Shown here: positions 1 to 9,900 of the stretch, one piece after another
How the letters are laid out: every line of letters begins with the position of its first letter
Numbering within the stretch: position 1 is the stretch's first letter
Source of the DNA: an uncultured Bacteroides sp.
GTDB taxonomy: Bacteria > Bacteroidota > Bacteroidia > Bacteroidales > Bacteroidaceae
Assembly (NCBI GenBank): GCA_949285075.1
Contig: CASDXF010000005.1
Span: 1-64,000, forward strand
Direction: 5' to 3'
DNA: 64,000 bases
The notes under the pieces: generated by a model
Database searches by the model: none
What the model was told of the DNA's origin: nothing
Seen by the model: the letters and a program-made list of their open reading frames with translations, nothing else
Made by a program: the position numbers and the translations under genes

Positions 1-249
1 TCAAAACCGCCTTCTTTTCGTCCGAGCCGTACTTCGGCCGGAATTATCGCGATTTTCGGGCATCAGGATGTTCCGTTTTTCAGAATGTTCCGTTTTTAAT
101 CCGCGGAGAAAAAACCGTCCGCCGGTTCCGCTACCTTAGGAGCGACTTCATGTAGCTCCCTATCTCGGGAAGACGCGCGAGGCTGAACCTTTCATGCTAA
201 CGCCTTATTAATCGCTCATCGACCGGCGTAAAAACAAATAGAGACCTTA
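1..249. other. Non-coding stretch at left edge
   Basis: No convincing gene is visible in this stretch. A short direct repeat, ATGTTCCGTTTTT, occurs twice about 17 bases apart near positions 68-97. The rest shows no recognisable tRNA, mobile-element end or long open frame. It lies downstream of the minus-strand lipoprotein gene that ends at 320, and the gene to its left is outside the window. Confidence 0.5.
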
Positions 250-312
250 CAGAAAGCCCGGCCAAATCCGCATTCAAGCGATTTAGCCGGGCCCGGTCAA
301 GTATGCTTTCTG
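250..312 (-). terminator. Stem-loop after the PepSY-like lipoprotein gene
   Basis: Two nested inverted repeats are visible. The outer arms are 250-257 and 305-312 (CAGAAAGC/GCTTTCTG). The inner arms are 257-268 and 280-291 (CCCGGCCAAATC against GATTTAGCCGGG, one mismatch). The hairpin begins eight bases beyond the stop codon at 320. On the minus strand it is followed within about ten bases by a T-rich run (positions 241-229), which fits an intrinsic terminator. Confidence 0.65.
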
Positions 313-319
313 TAGTCCG

Positions 320-826
320 TCACGGAATAACGCTTCCGTCGAAGCTAATCTTCACGTACTCGTCGCGCGGCTCCTTATCTATCTCAAGCAGGAAATAGTC
401 CTCATTCGGAGTGTCGATAGCGTCAAGGTCTATCTCCCTTCCCGCCGCCCGGGTCTGAATGACGTTCCTCACATCCTCCGAGATGAAGGCGTCGTTCGGG
501 TTCCGATAGAGAGACATCACGTCGAACTCCGTCTTTTCCCAAGCTCCGGTAGACAAGTACCACGCTTTCGCCTCAACGCCGGCGAACTCCACGTTCCACT
601 CTTCCTGCCTTCCGTAATAGTAGAAATCTCCCGTGTACTTCTTGGTCGACTTCTCCTGTTCCCACTCGGCATACTCCACGCCGGGGTAGCGTGCGGCGAA
701 GTTCTGCTGTACGGTATTCGGCAACTTCGGGTTGTCCACGTCATCGTCGTCGTCGCAGGCTTGCAGCGTAAAGGCGCCTAAGGCCAGAAGCGACGCTAAG
801 GCGCAATTCTTCATTCTTATCTTCAT
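320..826 (-). CDS. PepSY-like (DUF2874-type) lipoprotein
   Basis: A small exported lipoprotein of 168 residues. The signal peptide ends in a lipobox, LQAC, with the lipid-bearing Cys at residue 24. It is followed at once by five Asp, which resembles the acidic signal that sends Bacteroidetes lipoproteins to the cell surface (inference). Residues 35-105 have the pattern 'LPxxVxxxFxxxYPGxxxxxW' and later 'W.V.F', typical of the PepSY-like family in Bacteroidetes, whose role is unknown. A second in-frame ATG at codon 5 gives an equally good signal peptide, so the exact start is open. It stands alone and ends in a stem-loop. The N-terminal assignment is firm, the family moderately so, and no function can be given. 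Confidence 0.7.
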   Translation of the reverse strand: MKIRMKNCALASLLALGAFTLQACDDDDDVDNPKLPNTVQQNFAARYPGVEYAEWEQEKSTKKYTGDFYYYGRQEEWNVEFAGVEAKAWYLSTGAWEKTEFDVMSLYRNPNDAFISEDVRNVIQTRAAGREIDLDAIDTPNEDYFLLEIDKEPRDEYVKISFDGSVIP

Positions 827-901
827 ATCTCTCTTTTATATAGGTTCATGACGCAAAGTACGGGAGCGAATCTGAAAAGTTCCTGAACTCTGGAAACGCC
901 T

Positions 902-1789
902 TTATCCTTTTTTCGACTTCCGATACTCGCGGGGAGACATCCCCATCATCTTGGTGAACAGGCGGGAGAAGTAGAAGGTATCGTCGAAGCCTATCTTGTA
1001 GCATATCTGGTTTATCTTCATGCCCGTCGTGTCGAGCAGCAGGCAGGCTTGCTGTATCTTCAGCAGATTGAAGTAGGTCAGCGGGCTGTGCCCCGTCCGC
1101 TTACGGAACGAGGCGGAGAAGTAGGAGGGCGAGTATCCCATCTGCTCGGCGAACTCGTGTATGTTGATGCGCTTTTCCAGATTTTCCTTCATGTAATGAA
1201 TGGCTATCTCCACGATGTTCTCGCTCTCCGCGTCGGCGTTGTTCGCGTCGCGGTACTGCTGCATGTAGCGCAGCGTGCCCAGATAGAAGTGGAACATGGA
1301 GAATGCGTAGCGCAGGTTCTCGTTGTTATACCCGTTCTTCAGGGTATTGAATATCTCCTCGAACAGGTTGATGCGGGTGTTGATGCGGGAGTGCAGCTCG
1401 GGCTTGATGTCCACCGGATGGTTGGCCTCCTTCGCGTAGAACGAGGCAATCTTCCCCTTAAAGTGTATCCAGTAGATAGTCCACGGGCACGACTCGTCCG
1501 CTCCGTACGCGTGGGGCACGCCCGCCGGAAGGATGAAATACTGGTTGGCCGACACCGTGTACTCCTGCCGGTTCATCCGATACCACCCGGCTCCGTCTAT
1601 ACAATAGATAAACACGTACTGATTAATCGGCTCCGTCCGCTCCCGGAAATGGTGTTTGGCTTTCGGGTAGTAGCCGATGTCGGTAATGTGAAGCATGGAG
1701 CACAGCGGGTCACGCTCCATCTTCTCTACAATCATACGGGGGAGGACCAGCGCCCTTTCGCCCGAGAATCCATCTTTTAGTTTTATCAT
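902..1789 (-). CDS. AraC-family regulator, likely controls the adjacent glycan locus
   Basis: A cytoplasmic transcription factor. An N-terminal cupin-like sugar-sensing region (about residues 1-160) is followed by a C-terminal double helix-turn-helix (about 190-295). The latter contains the AraC pattern 'EFAEQMGYSPSYFSASFRK' and a later 'IGFDDTFYFSRLFTK.MGMSPREYR'. The frame stays open to a TTG at 1840, but I place the start at the ATG at 1789 because a TAnnTTTG promoter element lies between the two. It is divergent from the MFS/DUF5107 operon, separated by about 300 bases that hold both promoters and a repeat array. That arrangement suggests it activates the operon on binding a sugar; the ligand is unknown. 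Confidence 0.85.
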   Translation of the reverse strand: MIKLKDGFSGERALVLPRMIVEKMERDPLCSMLHITDIGYYPKAKHHFRERTEPINQYVFIYCIDGAGWYRMNRQEYTVSANQYFILPAGVPHAYGADESCPWTIYWIHFKGKIASFYAKEANHPVDIKPELHSRINTRINLFEEIFNTLKNGYNNENLRYAFSMFHFYLGTLRYMQQYRDANNADAESENIVEIAIHYMKENLEKRINIHEFAEQMGYSPSYFSASFRKRTGHSPLTYFNLLKIQQACLLLDTTGMKINQICYKIGFDDTFYFSRLFTKMMGMSPREYRKSKKG

Positions 1790-1814
1790 GATTTTATTCA
1801 CAGGGTGCACGCCG

Positions 1815-1822
1815 CAAATATA
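1815..1822 (-). promoter_or_regulatory. Promoter -7 element for the AraC gene
   Basis: Reads TATATTTG on the minus strand, a perfect match to the Bacteroidetes -7 consensus TAnnTTTG. It lies 25 bases upstream of the ATG at 1789 and downstream of the alternative TTG at 1840, so it decides the start choice. A TTG lies about 15 bases further upstream, a weak -33 element. Confidence 0.6.
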
Positions 1823-1888
1823 CGACTTAAACTTATTCAATTGAGAATTGAGAATTAAAAATTGAGAATTGCCATACCAATTTAAGAG

Positions 1889-1954
1889 CCCTACGGCTCG
1901 CGACAGCCTGCCCTACGGCTCGTGAGAAACAGGGCGACGGCTCGCGAGAAACAG
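1889..1954 (-). repeat. 22-bp tandem repeat array, site A (3 units)
   Basis: Three contiguous 22-bp units lie at 1933-1954, 1911-1932 and 1889-1910, read on the minus strand. They share the core TCTCGCGAGCCGTNG. The same unit family occurs at about 24.9, 27.4, 36.3, 39.9, 44.9 and 54.6 kb. The array lies in the divergent gap between the AraC gene and the MFS gene. Just left of it (1840-1870) is a stretch of GAGAATTGAGAATTAA-type AT-rich repeats. Confidence 0.85.
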
Positions 1955-2048
1955 CCCTTTCCCACAAACGGGTTAGCGGAAGGGCTAAAAAATCGAATCG
2001 TCCATCTTTTTTTCATTTTACTCCATTTTTTCCTACTTTCAAGCGCTA

Positions 2049-2056
2049 TAAATTTG
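2049..2056 (+). promoter_or_regulatory. Promoter -7 element for the MFS/DUF5107 operon
   Basis: Reads TAAATTTG, a match to TAnnTTTG, 30 bases before the ATG at 2086. T-rich sequence lies upstream, but no clean -33 TTTG is seen. The array of 22-bp repeats is about 95 bases upstream, and the AraC operator presumably lies between them. Confidence 0.6.
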
Positions 2057-2085
2057 CAGTATTAATACATTTATTCCCTGATAAC

Positions 2086-3492
2086 ATGAAAGGTTATAAT
2101 AAAAGATTCGTCTATTTTATCTGTTTAGTGTCCGCTATGGGAGGGCTCCTGTTCGGATACGACTGGGTGGTAATCGGAGGGGCGAAACCCTTCTACGAAC
2201 TTTACTTCGACATCGCCGACGCTCCCTCCATGCAGGGACTGGCCATGAGCGTGGCGCTGTTGGGCTGCCTGATAGGGGCGATGACCGGAGGCACACTGGC
2301 CGACCGCTACGGACGCAAGCCTCTGCTGCTGACCTCCGCCGCCATTTTCTTGGTCTCGGCCTACGCCACCGGAGCGTTCTCCGCATTCAGCTATTTCCTC
2401 ATCGCCCGCTTCTTGGGCGGAATAGGCATAGGCATCGCCTCGGGACTCTCGCCCATGTACATCGCGGAGATTGCTCCCGCGACCATCCGCGGGAAACTGG
2501 TGTCGCTGAACCAGCTGACCATCGTACTGGGCATCCTCGGGGCTCAGGTGGCCAACTGGCTCATCGCCGAGCCGATTCCCGAAAGTTTCACCCCGGCAGA
2601 CATCGCGGCCTCGTGGAACGGGCAGATGGGATGGCGCTGGATGTTCTGGGGAGCGGCCTTCCCCGCGGCAGTGTTCCTGATACTGGCCTGCTTCATTCCC
2701 GAGAGTCCCCGGTGGACGGCCATCAAAGGCAAGGTTCAGCAGGCCGAGCGCACGCTAGGCAAGATAGGCGGCCCGGAATACGCCCGGGAAGAGCTCCGCT
2801 CGCTGACGGAGACGGCGGGCGCGGCGAAAGGCGGCGAGGGCGGACTCCGCACGCTGTTCAGTCGGCCGTTCCGCAAGGTGCTGATATTCGGCGTGGTGAT
2901 AGCCGTGTTCCAACAGTGGTGCGGCACGAACGTCATCTTCAACTACGCGCAGGAGATTTTCCAATCGGCGGGATACTCGCTCGGCGACGTGCTGTTCAAC
3001 ATCGTCATCACGGGCGTGGCCAACGTCATCTTCACCTTCGTGGCCATCTATACGGTCGACCGTCTGGGCCGGCGGACGCTGATGCTCATCGGGGCCGGCG
3101 GACTGGCGGGCATCTATCTGATACTGGGCACGTGCTACTACTTCGAAATTAGCGGATTCTTCATGGTGATGCTCGTGGTCATGGCGATAGCCTGCTACGC
3201 CATGTCGCTCGGCCCCGTCACTTGGGTCTTGCTCGCCGAGATATTCCCCAACCGCGTACGGGCGGTGGCGATGGCCACCTGCACGTTCTCCCTATGGGCG
3301 GCCAGCTTCGTGCTGACCTACACCTTCCCGTTGCTGAACAGCTTTCTGGGAAGTAGCGGGACTTTCGGCATCTACGCCCTTATCTGCATCGCGGGCTTCA
3401 TCTTCCTCCGCAGGCTGCCCGAGACAAAAGGCAAGTCGCTGGAAGCGTTAGAGAAAGAGCTTATCAAACAAGATAACACCACAAACAAGTAA
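2086..3492 (+). CDS. Sugar-porter MFS transporter (xylose/arabinose type)
   Basis: An inner-membrane sugar:proton symporter of the sugar porter family, 468 residues, with about 12 membrane segments expected. Family signatures are plain. They include 'GGLLFGYDWVVIGGA' in TM1, 'DRYGRKP' in the first cytoplasmic loop, 'RFLGGIGIGIASGLSPMYIAE' before TM5, 'PESPRW' after TM6, 'QQWCGTNVIFNYA' in TM7, 'DRLGRR' in the repeat loop, and 'PETKGKSLE' at the C-terminus. The 'QQ..G.N..FNY' motif is the sugar-binding helix of XylE-like carriers. It is the first gene of a unit with the DUF5107 gene, five bases downstream. It probably imports the monosaccharide released by the locus enzymes; which sugar is unknown. 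Confidence 0.88.
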   Translation: MKGYNKRFVYFICLVSAMGGLLFGYDWVVIGGAKPFYELYFDIADAPSMQGLAMSVALLGCLIGAMTGGTLADRYGRKPLLLTSAAIFLVSAYATGAFSAFSYFLIARFLGGIGIGIASGLSPMYIAEIAPATIRGKLVSLNQLTIVLGILGAQVANWLIAEPIPESFTPADIAASWNGQMGWRWMFWGAAFPAAVFLILACFIPESPRWTAIKGKVQQAERTLGKIGGPEYAREELRSLTETAGAAKGGEGGLRTLFSRPFRKVLIFGVVIAVFQQWCGTNVIFNYAQEIFQSAGYSLGDVLFNIVITGVANVIFTFVAIYTVDRLGRRTLMLIGAGGLAGIYLILGTCYYFEISGFFMVMLVVMAIACYAMSLGPVTWVLLAEIFPNRVRAVAMATCTFSLWAASFVLTYTFPLLNSFLGSSGTFGIYALICIAGFIFLRRLPETKGKSLEALEKELIKQDNTTNK

Positions 3493-3497
3493 ATACA

Positions 3498-6400
3498 ATG
3501 GTAAAAGTCTGGAAAGAAAAGGTTACGATTCCCACCTACGAGGTGGGACGACCGGAAAAGAATCCGATTTTTCTGGAGAAGCGCGTCTATCAGGGCAGCA
3601 GCGGAACGGTGTACCCCTACCCCGTGATAGAGTCCATCTCCGGCGAAAAGACGGATAAGGAATACGAGGCGTACTTTCTTGAGAACGAGTACATAAAGGT
3701 GATGATACTGCCCGCGCTGGGCGGACGGGTGCAGATGGCTTACGACAAGCTGAAGCAACGCCACTTCGTCTACTACAACCACGTGATAAAGCCCGCCTTA
3801 GTGGGACTGGCCGGCCCGTGGATTTCGGGCGGCATCGAGTTCAACTGGCCTCAGCATCACCGCCCCAGTACGTACATGCCCGTCGACGTGACCATAGAAG
3901 AGGGCGAGGACGGCAGCGCCACGGTGTGGGTGAACGAGATAGAGCGCATGTTCCACCAGAAGGGGATGGCGGGCTTCACGCTGCGCCCCGGTCATGCGTA
4001 CCTCGAAATCAAGGGAGTAGTCTACAACCGTACGGAGGTTCCCCAGACTTTCCTGTGGTGGGCCAATCCCGCCGTAGCGGTGAACGACCACTATCAGAGC
4101 GTCTTTCCGCCAGACATCAACGCCGTATTCGACCACGGCAAGCGGGCCGTCTCCACCTTCCCCATAGCCACGGGAACCTACTACAAGATGGACTACTCGG
4201 CGGGCGTGGACATCTCGAACTACAAGAACATCAAGGTGCCTACCTCGTACATGGCCGTCAACTCCCGATTCGACTTCGTGGGCGGATATGAAAACGATAC
4301 GCAAGCCGGTATGCTCCACGTGGCCAACCACCACATCTCTCCCGGAAAAAAACAGTGGACGTGGGGGAACGGAGACTTCGGACGGGCGTGGGACCGTAAC
4401 CTGACCGACGAGGACGGCCCCTACATCGAGCTGATGGCCGGCGTGTACACGGAGAATCAGCCGGACTTCACGTGGCTGCAACCCTACGAGGAGAAGAGCT
4501 TCACGCAATACTTCCTTCCCTACCGGGAACTGGGTGTAGTGAAGAACGCTACCAAAGACCTGCTGATGAACATCAATCCGGCGGAAAGGGGACGGGTACG
4601 CCTGCAACTGTTCGCCACCTCGCGCCAGACGGTGCGGACGGTGCTGAAGAGCGACGGCGGCGAGACGTACCTCGACCGGGAGATGACCATCACCCCGGAG
4701 TGTCCGCTAGACGAGACGATAGACACGAAGGGAGAAGCCTTCGACAGGATAACCCTCGACATCCTCAAGGAGGGGAAAAGCGCGCTATCATGGCATGCCG
4801 AGCCGGACGAGGTGAGACCCACGCCCGACCCGGCCGAAGCCGCCCTGCTGCCGGAAGAGATAAAGACGACGGAACAGCTCTACCTGACCGGCCTGCATCT
4901 GGAGCAGTACCGCCACGCCACCTACAATCCCGTGGCCTACTACGAGGAGGCGTTGCGCCGAGACCCCATAGACGTGCGCAACAACAACGCGCTTGGCCTA
5001 TGGTATATCCGGAAGGGACGCTTCGACAAGGCCGAGCCTTATCTGCGGACGGCCGTGAAGACCCTGCAAAAGCGCAACCCGAATCCCTACGACGGGGAAC
5101 CGCTCTACAACCTCGGCCTCGCGCTGAAGTATCAAGGTAAGACGGACGAAGCGTACGACTGGTTCTACAAGTCGTGTTGGAACGCGGCGTGGCAGGACGC
5201 GGGCTATTTCGCCTGCGCGCAAATCTCTCTGTCGCGAGGACGGTTAGAAGACGCGTTGGACGAGGTCAGCTGCTCACTCATCCGCAACTGGCACAACCAT
5301 AAGGCGCGGGCTCTGAAAGCCACCATCCTCCGCCGGATGGGGAAACCGGAGGAGGCCATGCGGCTCATCGAGGAGTCGCTCAACATCGACAAGTTCAACT
5401 TCGGGTGTCTGTACGAGAAATACCTACTCACCGACAATCCCGATGACCTTAGGCGAATACGTGAGGCCCTGCGCAAAGAGGCCCACAATTATGACGAGAC
5501 CGCCCTCGACTATTGCGCGGCGGGCTGCGGAGACGAGGCCGTCTCGCTGTGGCGTGTCGCCATAGAGGAGCGTGCGGTCACTCCGATGACCCATTACTAT
5601 CTGGGATGGTGTCTGGCAATGGAAGGGAAATCGGACCTCGCCGGACAAGCGTTCGCCGTGGCCTCCGGGAGCAGTCCGGACTACTGCTTCCCCAACCGGT
5701 TGGAAGCGATTCTCGCCCTGCGAAGCGCGATGAGGTACAACCCCGACGACGCAAAGGCTCCCTACTACTTGGGCAACCTTTACTACGACAAACGACAATA
5801 CAACTTGGCGATAGAGGCGTGGGAAAGCTCAACCCGACTTGACGACGGATTCCCTACCGCATGGCGCAATCTGGCCCTCGCTTACTTCAACAAAAAGGAC
5901 GAGAAAGCGAAGGCGGTGGAGTGCATGGAGCGGGCCTTCCGGCTCGACCCCTCCGACGCGCGCACACTAATGGAGCTCGACCAACTCTATAAACGCCTGC
6001 AACGCCCGCACGGGGAACGTCTGGCCCTACTACGCCAATACCCCGAGCTCGTTGCGCAACGGGACGACCTGACATTGGAGGAAATTACCCTACTAAATCA
6101 GACAGGACGATATGAGGAAGCGAAACAACTGCTCGATACCCGCGTCTTCCATCCGTGGGAAGGCGGCGAGGGGAAGGTGTCCGCGCAGTACCAGTTCGCC
6201 CGGGTGGAACTGGCAAAGCGAGCGTTGGCCGGAAAGGAGCCGGAAAAGGCGCTCGCCTTGTTGGAGGAGTGCTTGGTCTATCCCCATCATTTGGGTGAGG
6301 GAAAGCTGTACGGTGCGCAGGAAAACGACTTCTACTACTTCATGGGATGCGCCTACGAAGCCCTGAACGAGAGGGAGAAAGCCGTAGCTTGTTGGGAGCG

Positions 6401-6797
6401 GGCTACCGCCGGACCTACCGAACCGGCCGCAGCCCTATATTACAACGACGCCAAGCCCGACAAGATATGCTATCAAGGACTAGCCTTGCTGAAGTTAGGA
6501 CGCGAGGCCGAAGCCCGAGGGCGTTTCCATAGGCTCATCTCCTACGGCGAGAAACACCTGTTCGACAAGGTAAAGATGGATTACTTCGCCGTCTCCCTGC
6601 CCGACCTGCTGATTTGGGAAGACGACCTCAACCTCCGCAACGTCATTCACTGCAAGTACATGATGGCGTTGGGCCACTGGGGACTGGGAGAAAAGGAAAA
6701 GGCCCTTCGCCTGCTAAACGAGGTGGAAACAATGGACATCAACCATCAGGGAATCTCCGCCCTGCGTTCCCTGACGGAAGAAAATCCCGACCAATAA
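3498..6797 (+). CDS. DUF5107 / tetratricopeptide repeat protein
   Basis: A 1099-residue protein with no signal peptide, so probably cytoplasmic. Residues about 1-380 match the DUF5107 region of Bacteroidetes proteins, with a galactose-mutarotase-like look: 'LPALGGRV', 'GGIEFNWPQHHRP', 'WWANPAVAV'. Residues about 430-1080 are a long series of TPR units, for example 'NNALGLWYIRKGRFDKAEPYLRTA' split over helices, 'YYLGNLYYDKRQYNLAIEAW' and 'WRNLALAYFNK'. The biochemical role is not established as far as I know. A sugar- or oligosaccharide-processing role is inferred from the fold and from tight linkage (5-bp gap) with the sugar transporter and AraC gene. Base composition is GC-rich like the core genes, unlike the SusC gene that follows. 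Confidence 0.8.
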   Translation: MVKVWKEKVTIPTYEVGRPEKNPIFLEKRVYQGSSGTVYPYPVIESISGEKTDKEYEAYFLENEYIKVMILPALGGRVQMAYDKLKQRHFVYYNHVIKPALVGLAGPWISGGIEFNWPQHHRPSTYMPVDVTIEEGEDGSATVWVNEIERMFHQKGMAGFTLRPGHAYLEIKGVVYNRTEVPQTFLWWANPAVAVNDHYQSVFPPDINAVFDHGKRAVSTFPIATGTYYKMDYSAGVDISNYKNIKVPTSYMAVNSRFDFVGGYENDTQAGMLHVANHHISPGKKQWTWGNGDFGRAWDRNLTDEDGPYIELMAGVYTENQPDFTWLQPYEEKSFTQYFLPYRELGVVKNATKDLLMNINPAERGRVRLQLFATSRQTVRTVLKSDGGETYLDREMTITPECPLDETIDTKGEAFDRITLDILKEGKSALSWHAEPDEVRPTPDPAEAALLPEEIKTTEQLYLTGLHLEQYRHATYNPVAYYEEALRRDPIDVRNNNALGLWYIRKGRFDKAEPYLRTAVKTLQKRNPNPYDGEPLYNLGLALKYQGKTDEAYDWFYKSCWNAAWQDAGYFACAQISLSRGRLEDALDEVSCSLIRNWHNHKARALKATILRRMGKPEEAMRLIEESLNIDKFNFGCLYEKYLLTDNPDDLRRIREALRKEAHNYDETALDYCAAGCGDEAVSLWRVAIEERAVTPMTHYYLGWCLAMEGKSDLAGQAFAVASGSSPDYCFPNRLEAILALRSAMRYNPDDAKAPYYLGNLYYDKRQYNLAIEAWESSTRLDDGFPTAWRNLALAYFNKKDEKAKAVECMERAFRLDPSDARTLMELDQLYKRLQRPHGERLALLRQYPELVAQRDDLTLEEITLLNQTGRYEEAKQLLDTRVFHPWEGGEGKVSAQYQFARVELAKRALAGKEPEKALALLEECLVYPHHLGEGKLYGAQENDFYYFMGCAYEALNEREKAVACWERATAGPTEPAAALYYNDAKPDKICYQGLALLKLGREAEARGRFHRLISYGEKHLFDKVKMDYFAVSLPDLLIWEDDLNLRNVIHCKYMMALGHWGLGEKEKALRLLNEVETMDINHQGISALRSLTEENPDQ

Positions 6798-6954
6798 AGA
6801 ATTCATTTTGTATAACCTGTAAAAAAAACGAAACGCCTATGTCACACTGTATGAACATGATTCCTCCGTAAAGGAAAGGGACAAAGACAGAAACAGATAC
6901 CGCAACGTCCGGAAAAAACGGACTATTTAATAATACCTAATTTAAAACGTGAAC

Positions 6955-9900
6955 ATGAGAAAGAATTTTATTAACAAGGCGGGTTGGCTAAAACGCCCTT
7001 TATTCTACTTGCTGCTGACCTGCCCTATCGCTGCCGCCGCGTCCGACGACGTGGCCACGCAAACGGAAACAGGGGTCTTCAAGACAGAACAAAAGAAGAC
7101 TGAAACACGTACGGTGATAGGTACGGTGATAGATAACGCCGACCAAACGCCCATTATCGGAGCGAGCGTTAAGATTAAAGACACGAAAACCGGAGTCATC
7201 AGTGATGCGGAGGGACATTTCGAAATTCAAGTGCCTAGAGGAAAAGAAACCATACTTGAGGTCAGTTACCTCGGATATAAGACGCAGACCGTATACATAA
7301 CAGATCAGGGTGAAATCACCGTGCAAATGGTCTCCGACAACGAGGTGCTCGACGAAGTGGTGGTCGTGGGAGCCGGTACGCAACGGAAAGTATCCGTTAC
7401 CGGAGCCATCACAACCATCAAGGGGTCAGACTTGCGAACTCCTAGCTCTTCCTTAACCAATAATCTCGCAGGTAAACTAGCAGGCGTTATCTCTATGAGT
7501 GTCAGTGGAGAGCCGGGGTCAAGCTCTAACTTCTATATCCGTGGAGTCGGCAGTTTTGCGGGACGGACCACACCGTTAATATTGCTTGACGGAGTGGAAA
7601 TATCAAGTGGAGACCTCAACCGTCTTCCCGTTGAAACCATAGAAAGCTTCTCCTTATTAAAAGACGCTTCCGCCACAGCCATTTATGGCGCACGCGGAGC
7701 GAACGGCGTAATGCTGATAACGACTAAAAGCGGAACCCTCAATCAAAAAGCACGGGTCAACGTAACGTTTGAAGCGTCTGTACAACAACCGATGCAGTTT
7801 GTCGAATTCGCCGATGGAGCCACTTGGATGGAGACGTACAATGAAGCGTCTATCGCTCGAGGTGGGAGTGCGGCTTACTCGCAGGAGGATATTGACATGA
7901 CCCGCAGCCATAAATATCCGTATCGTTATCCGGATGTAGATTGGCAAGACTATATTTTCAAAAGTTCCACATGGAACGAGCGCGCCAATATCAATATCTC
8001 TGGAGGAGGTTCTCGCATTACCTATTACATGAGTCTCCAAGCGAACCATGATACAGGTATGCTTGACATTCCTAAGACATATTCGTATGACAATAACTTC
8101 AACCAGTGGACGTACATATTCCAGAACAACCTGACCTACGAGCTTACGCCGACTACCAAATTAGGACTGCGCATGAATGCACAGATAGGAAACTTAAAAG
8201 GACCGGGATATTCTACAGACGGCCTTTTCAACGCCGCTCGCGATACAAATCCAACCGCCTTTCCCGCTACCTTTCCCGCTCGTGAGGGTGATACTCACAT
8301 TCGTTTCGGAAATGATTGGGTAGTATCCAATAACGATCTTTATACTAATCCTTACGCTCTAATGCTCAGTAATTATAAGGAAGAGAACTTTAATACATTA
8401 AATACATCAATCAACATTGACCAGAAACTTGATTTCATCACCAAAGGACTGAAGGTAACGGCATTAGTAAATTTCAAGAATTATGCCACCACCAACTATA
8501 ACCGCTCTATTGACCCCTACTATTATCGCATGATAAAGAGCACGTGGGACGTGAACAATCCGAATTCCTACGAGTTGGAACGAGTGGGAACCTCCGGTAC
8601 GGATTATATCAATGAAAAAGACAACGGATATAGTGCCGACCAGACCTTCTATTTCGACACCCGTATAGACTACAACCGCATGTTTGGCGACCACTCCGTG
8701 ACCGGAATGTTGATGTACATGCAACGTGAATATCGCAAAGGGGTTCGTCCGAACCGCCTACAAGGTTTTTCCGGACGCTTTACCTATGATTATAAGCATA
8801 AATATCTGGCTGAATTCAACTTCGGATACAACGGTACAGAACGTCTGGCAAAAGGAGATCGTTTTGAATTCTTCCCTGCCATGTCTATAGGATGGGTTCC
8901 CAGTGGCGAGGACTTCTGGGAGCCGTTACAAGACTACGTGAATTTCCTCAAGATTCGCGCATCCTACGGTGTAGTCGGCAACGACGAAATGGATGAAGGC
9001 CCCGGACATTACCTATATGTGGATAACGTCACTCTTTCCGGCGGAGGATACCACACTGGATACGACGGAGAAAAAGGCTACACCGGGCCTGGATTCAACA
9101 CAATGGCTATTGAAGACGCTTGTTGGGAACGAGTGAACAAACTGAATGTAGGTATGGATATAGAATTATTCGACCAACTGAACATTAGCTTCGACTGGTT
9201 CTACGACCATCGTCACAAGATACTGATGAAACGCGGTTCTTGGCCTACATTATTGGGATATTTTGGAGCAACGCCGTGGAGCAACGTCGGTAAAGTAGAT
9301 AACCACGGAGTTGAATTGACAGTCAACTGGCAGAAGGAAATCATCAAGGACCTGTATGTAGACCTTCGAGGTAACCTTACTTACAACAAGAATGAATTTG
9401 TCTACTATGACGAACCTATATACGAGACCCCATGGACCAGAAAAGCCGGATTACCACTAAGCTATTGTTGGGGATACATCGCCGACGGTTATTTCACCGA
9501 CGAGGCAGACGTAGCCAACCACGCCGACCAATCGGGATTGGGAAGCCAACCACAACCGGGTGACATCAAATATAGGGATATCAACGGTGACGGTGTTATT
9601 AACTCTTCCGATGGTATCATGATTTCGGAATATGGATGGACACCTCGTATTCAATATGGTCTGGGGTTGAATGTCGTTTACAAGAAGTTAGACTTCGGCG
9701 TATTCTTTACCGGTTCTGCACAACGAGATATCCTTGTTAACGATGCACTGACCGCCTTTGGCGAACGAAATCAGAACGTAATGCAGTACGTTGTAGATAG
9801 CCACTGGTCGATTGACAATCCTGATCCAAACGCAACATTCCCAAGACTCGGCTTGAGAAGAACCGATATCTCGAATAACACACAGGCCAGTACGCACTGG

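Noticed and set aside
1790..1840. TTG-initiated N-terminal extension of the AraC regulator
   Set aside because: A perfect TAnnTTTG element lies inside the extension, so the message would start downstream of it.
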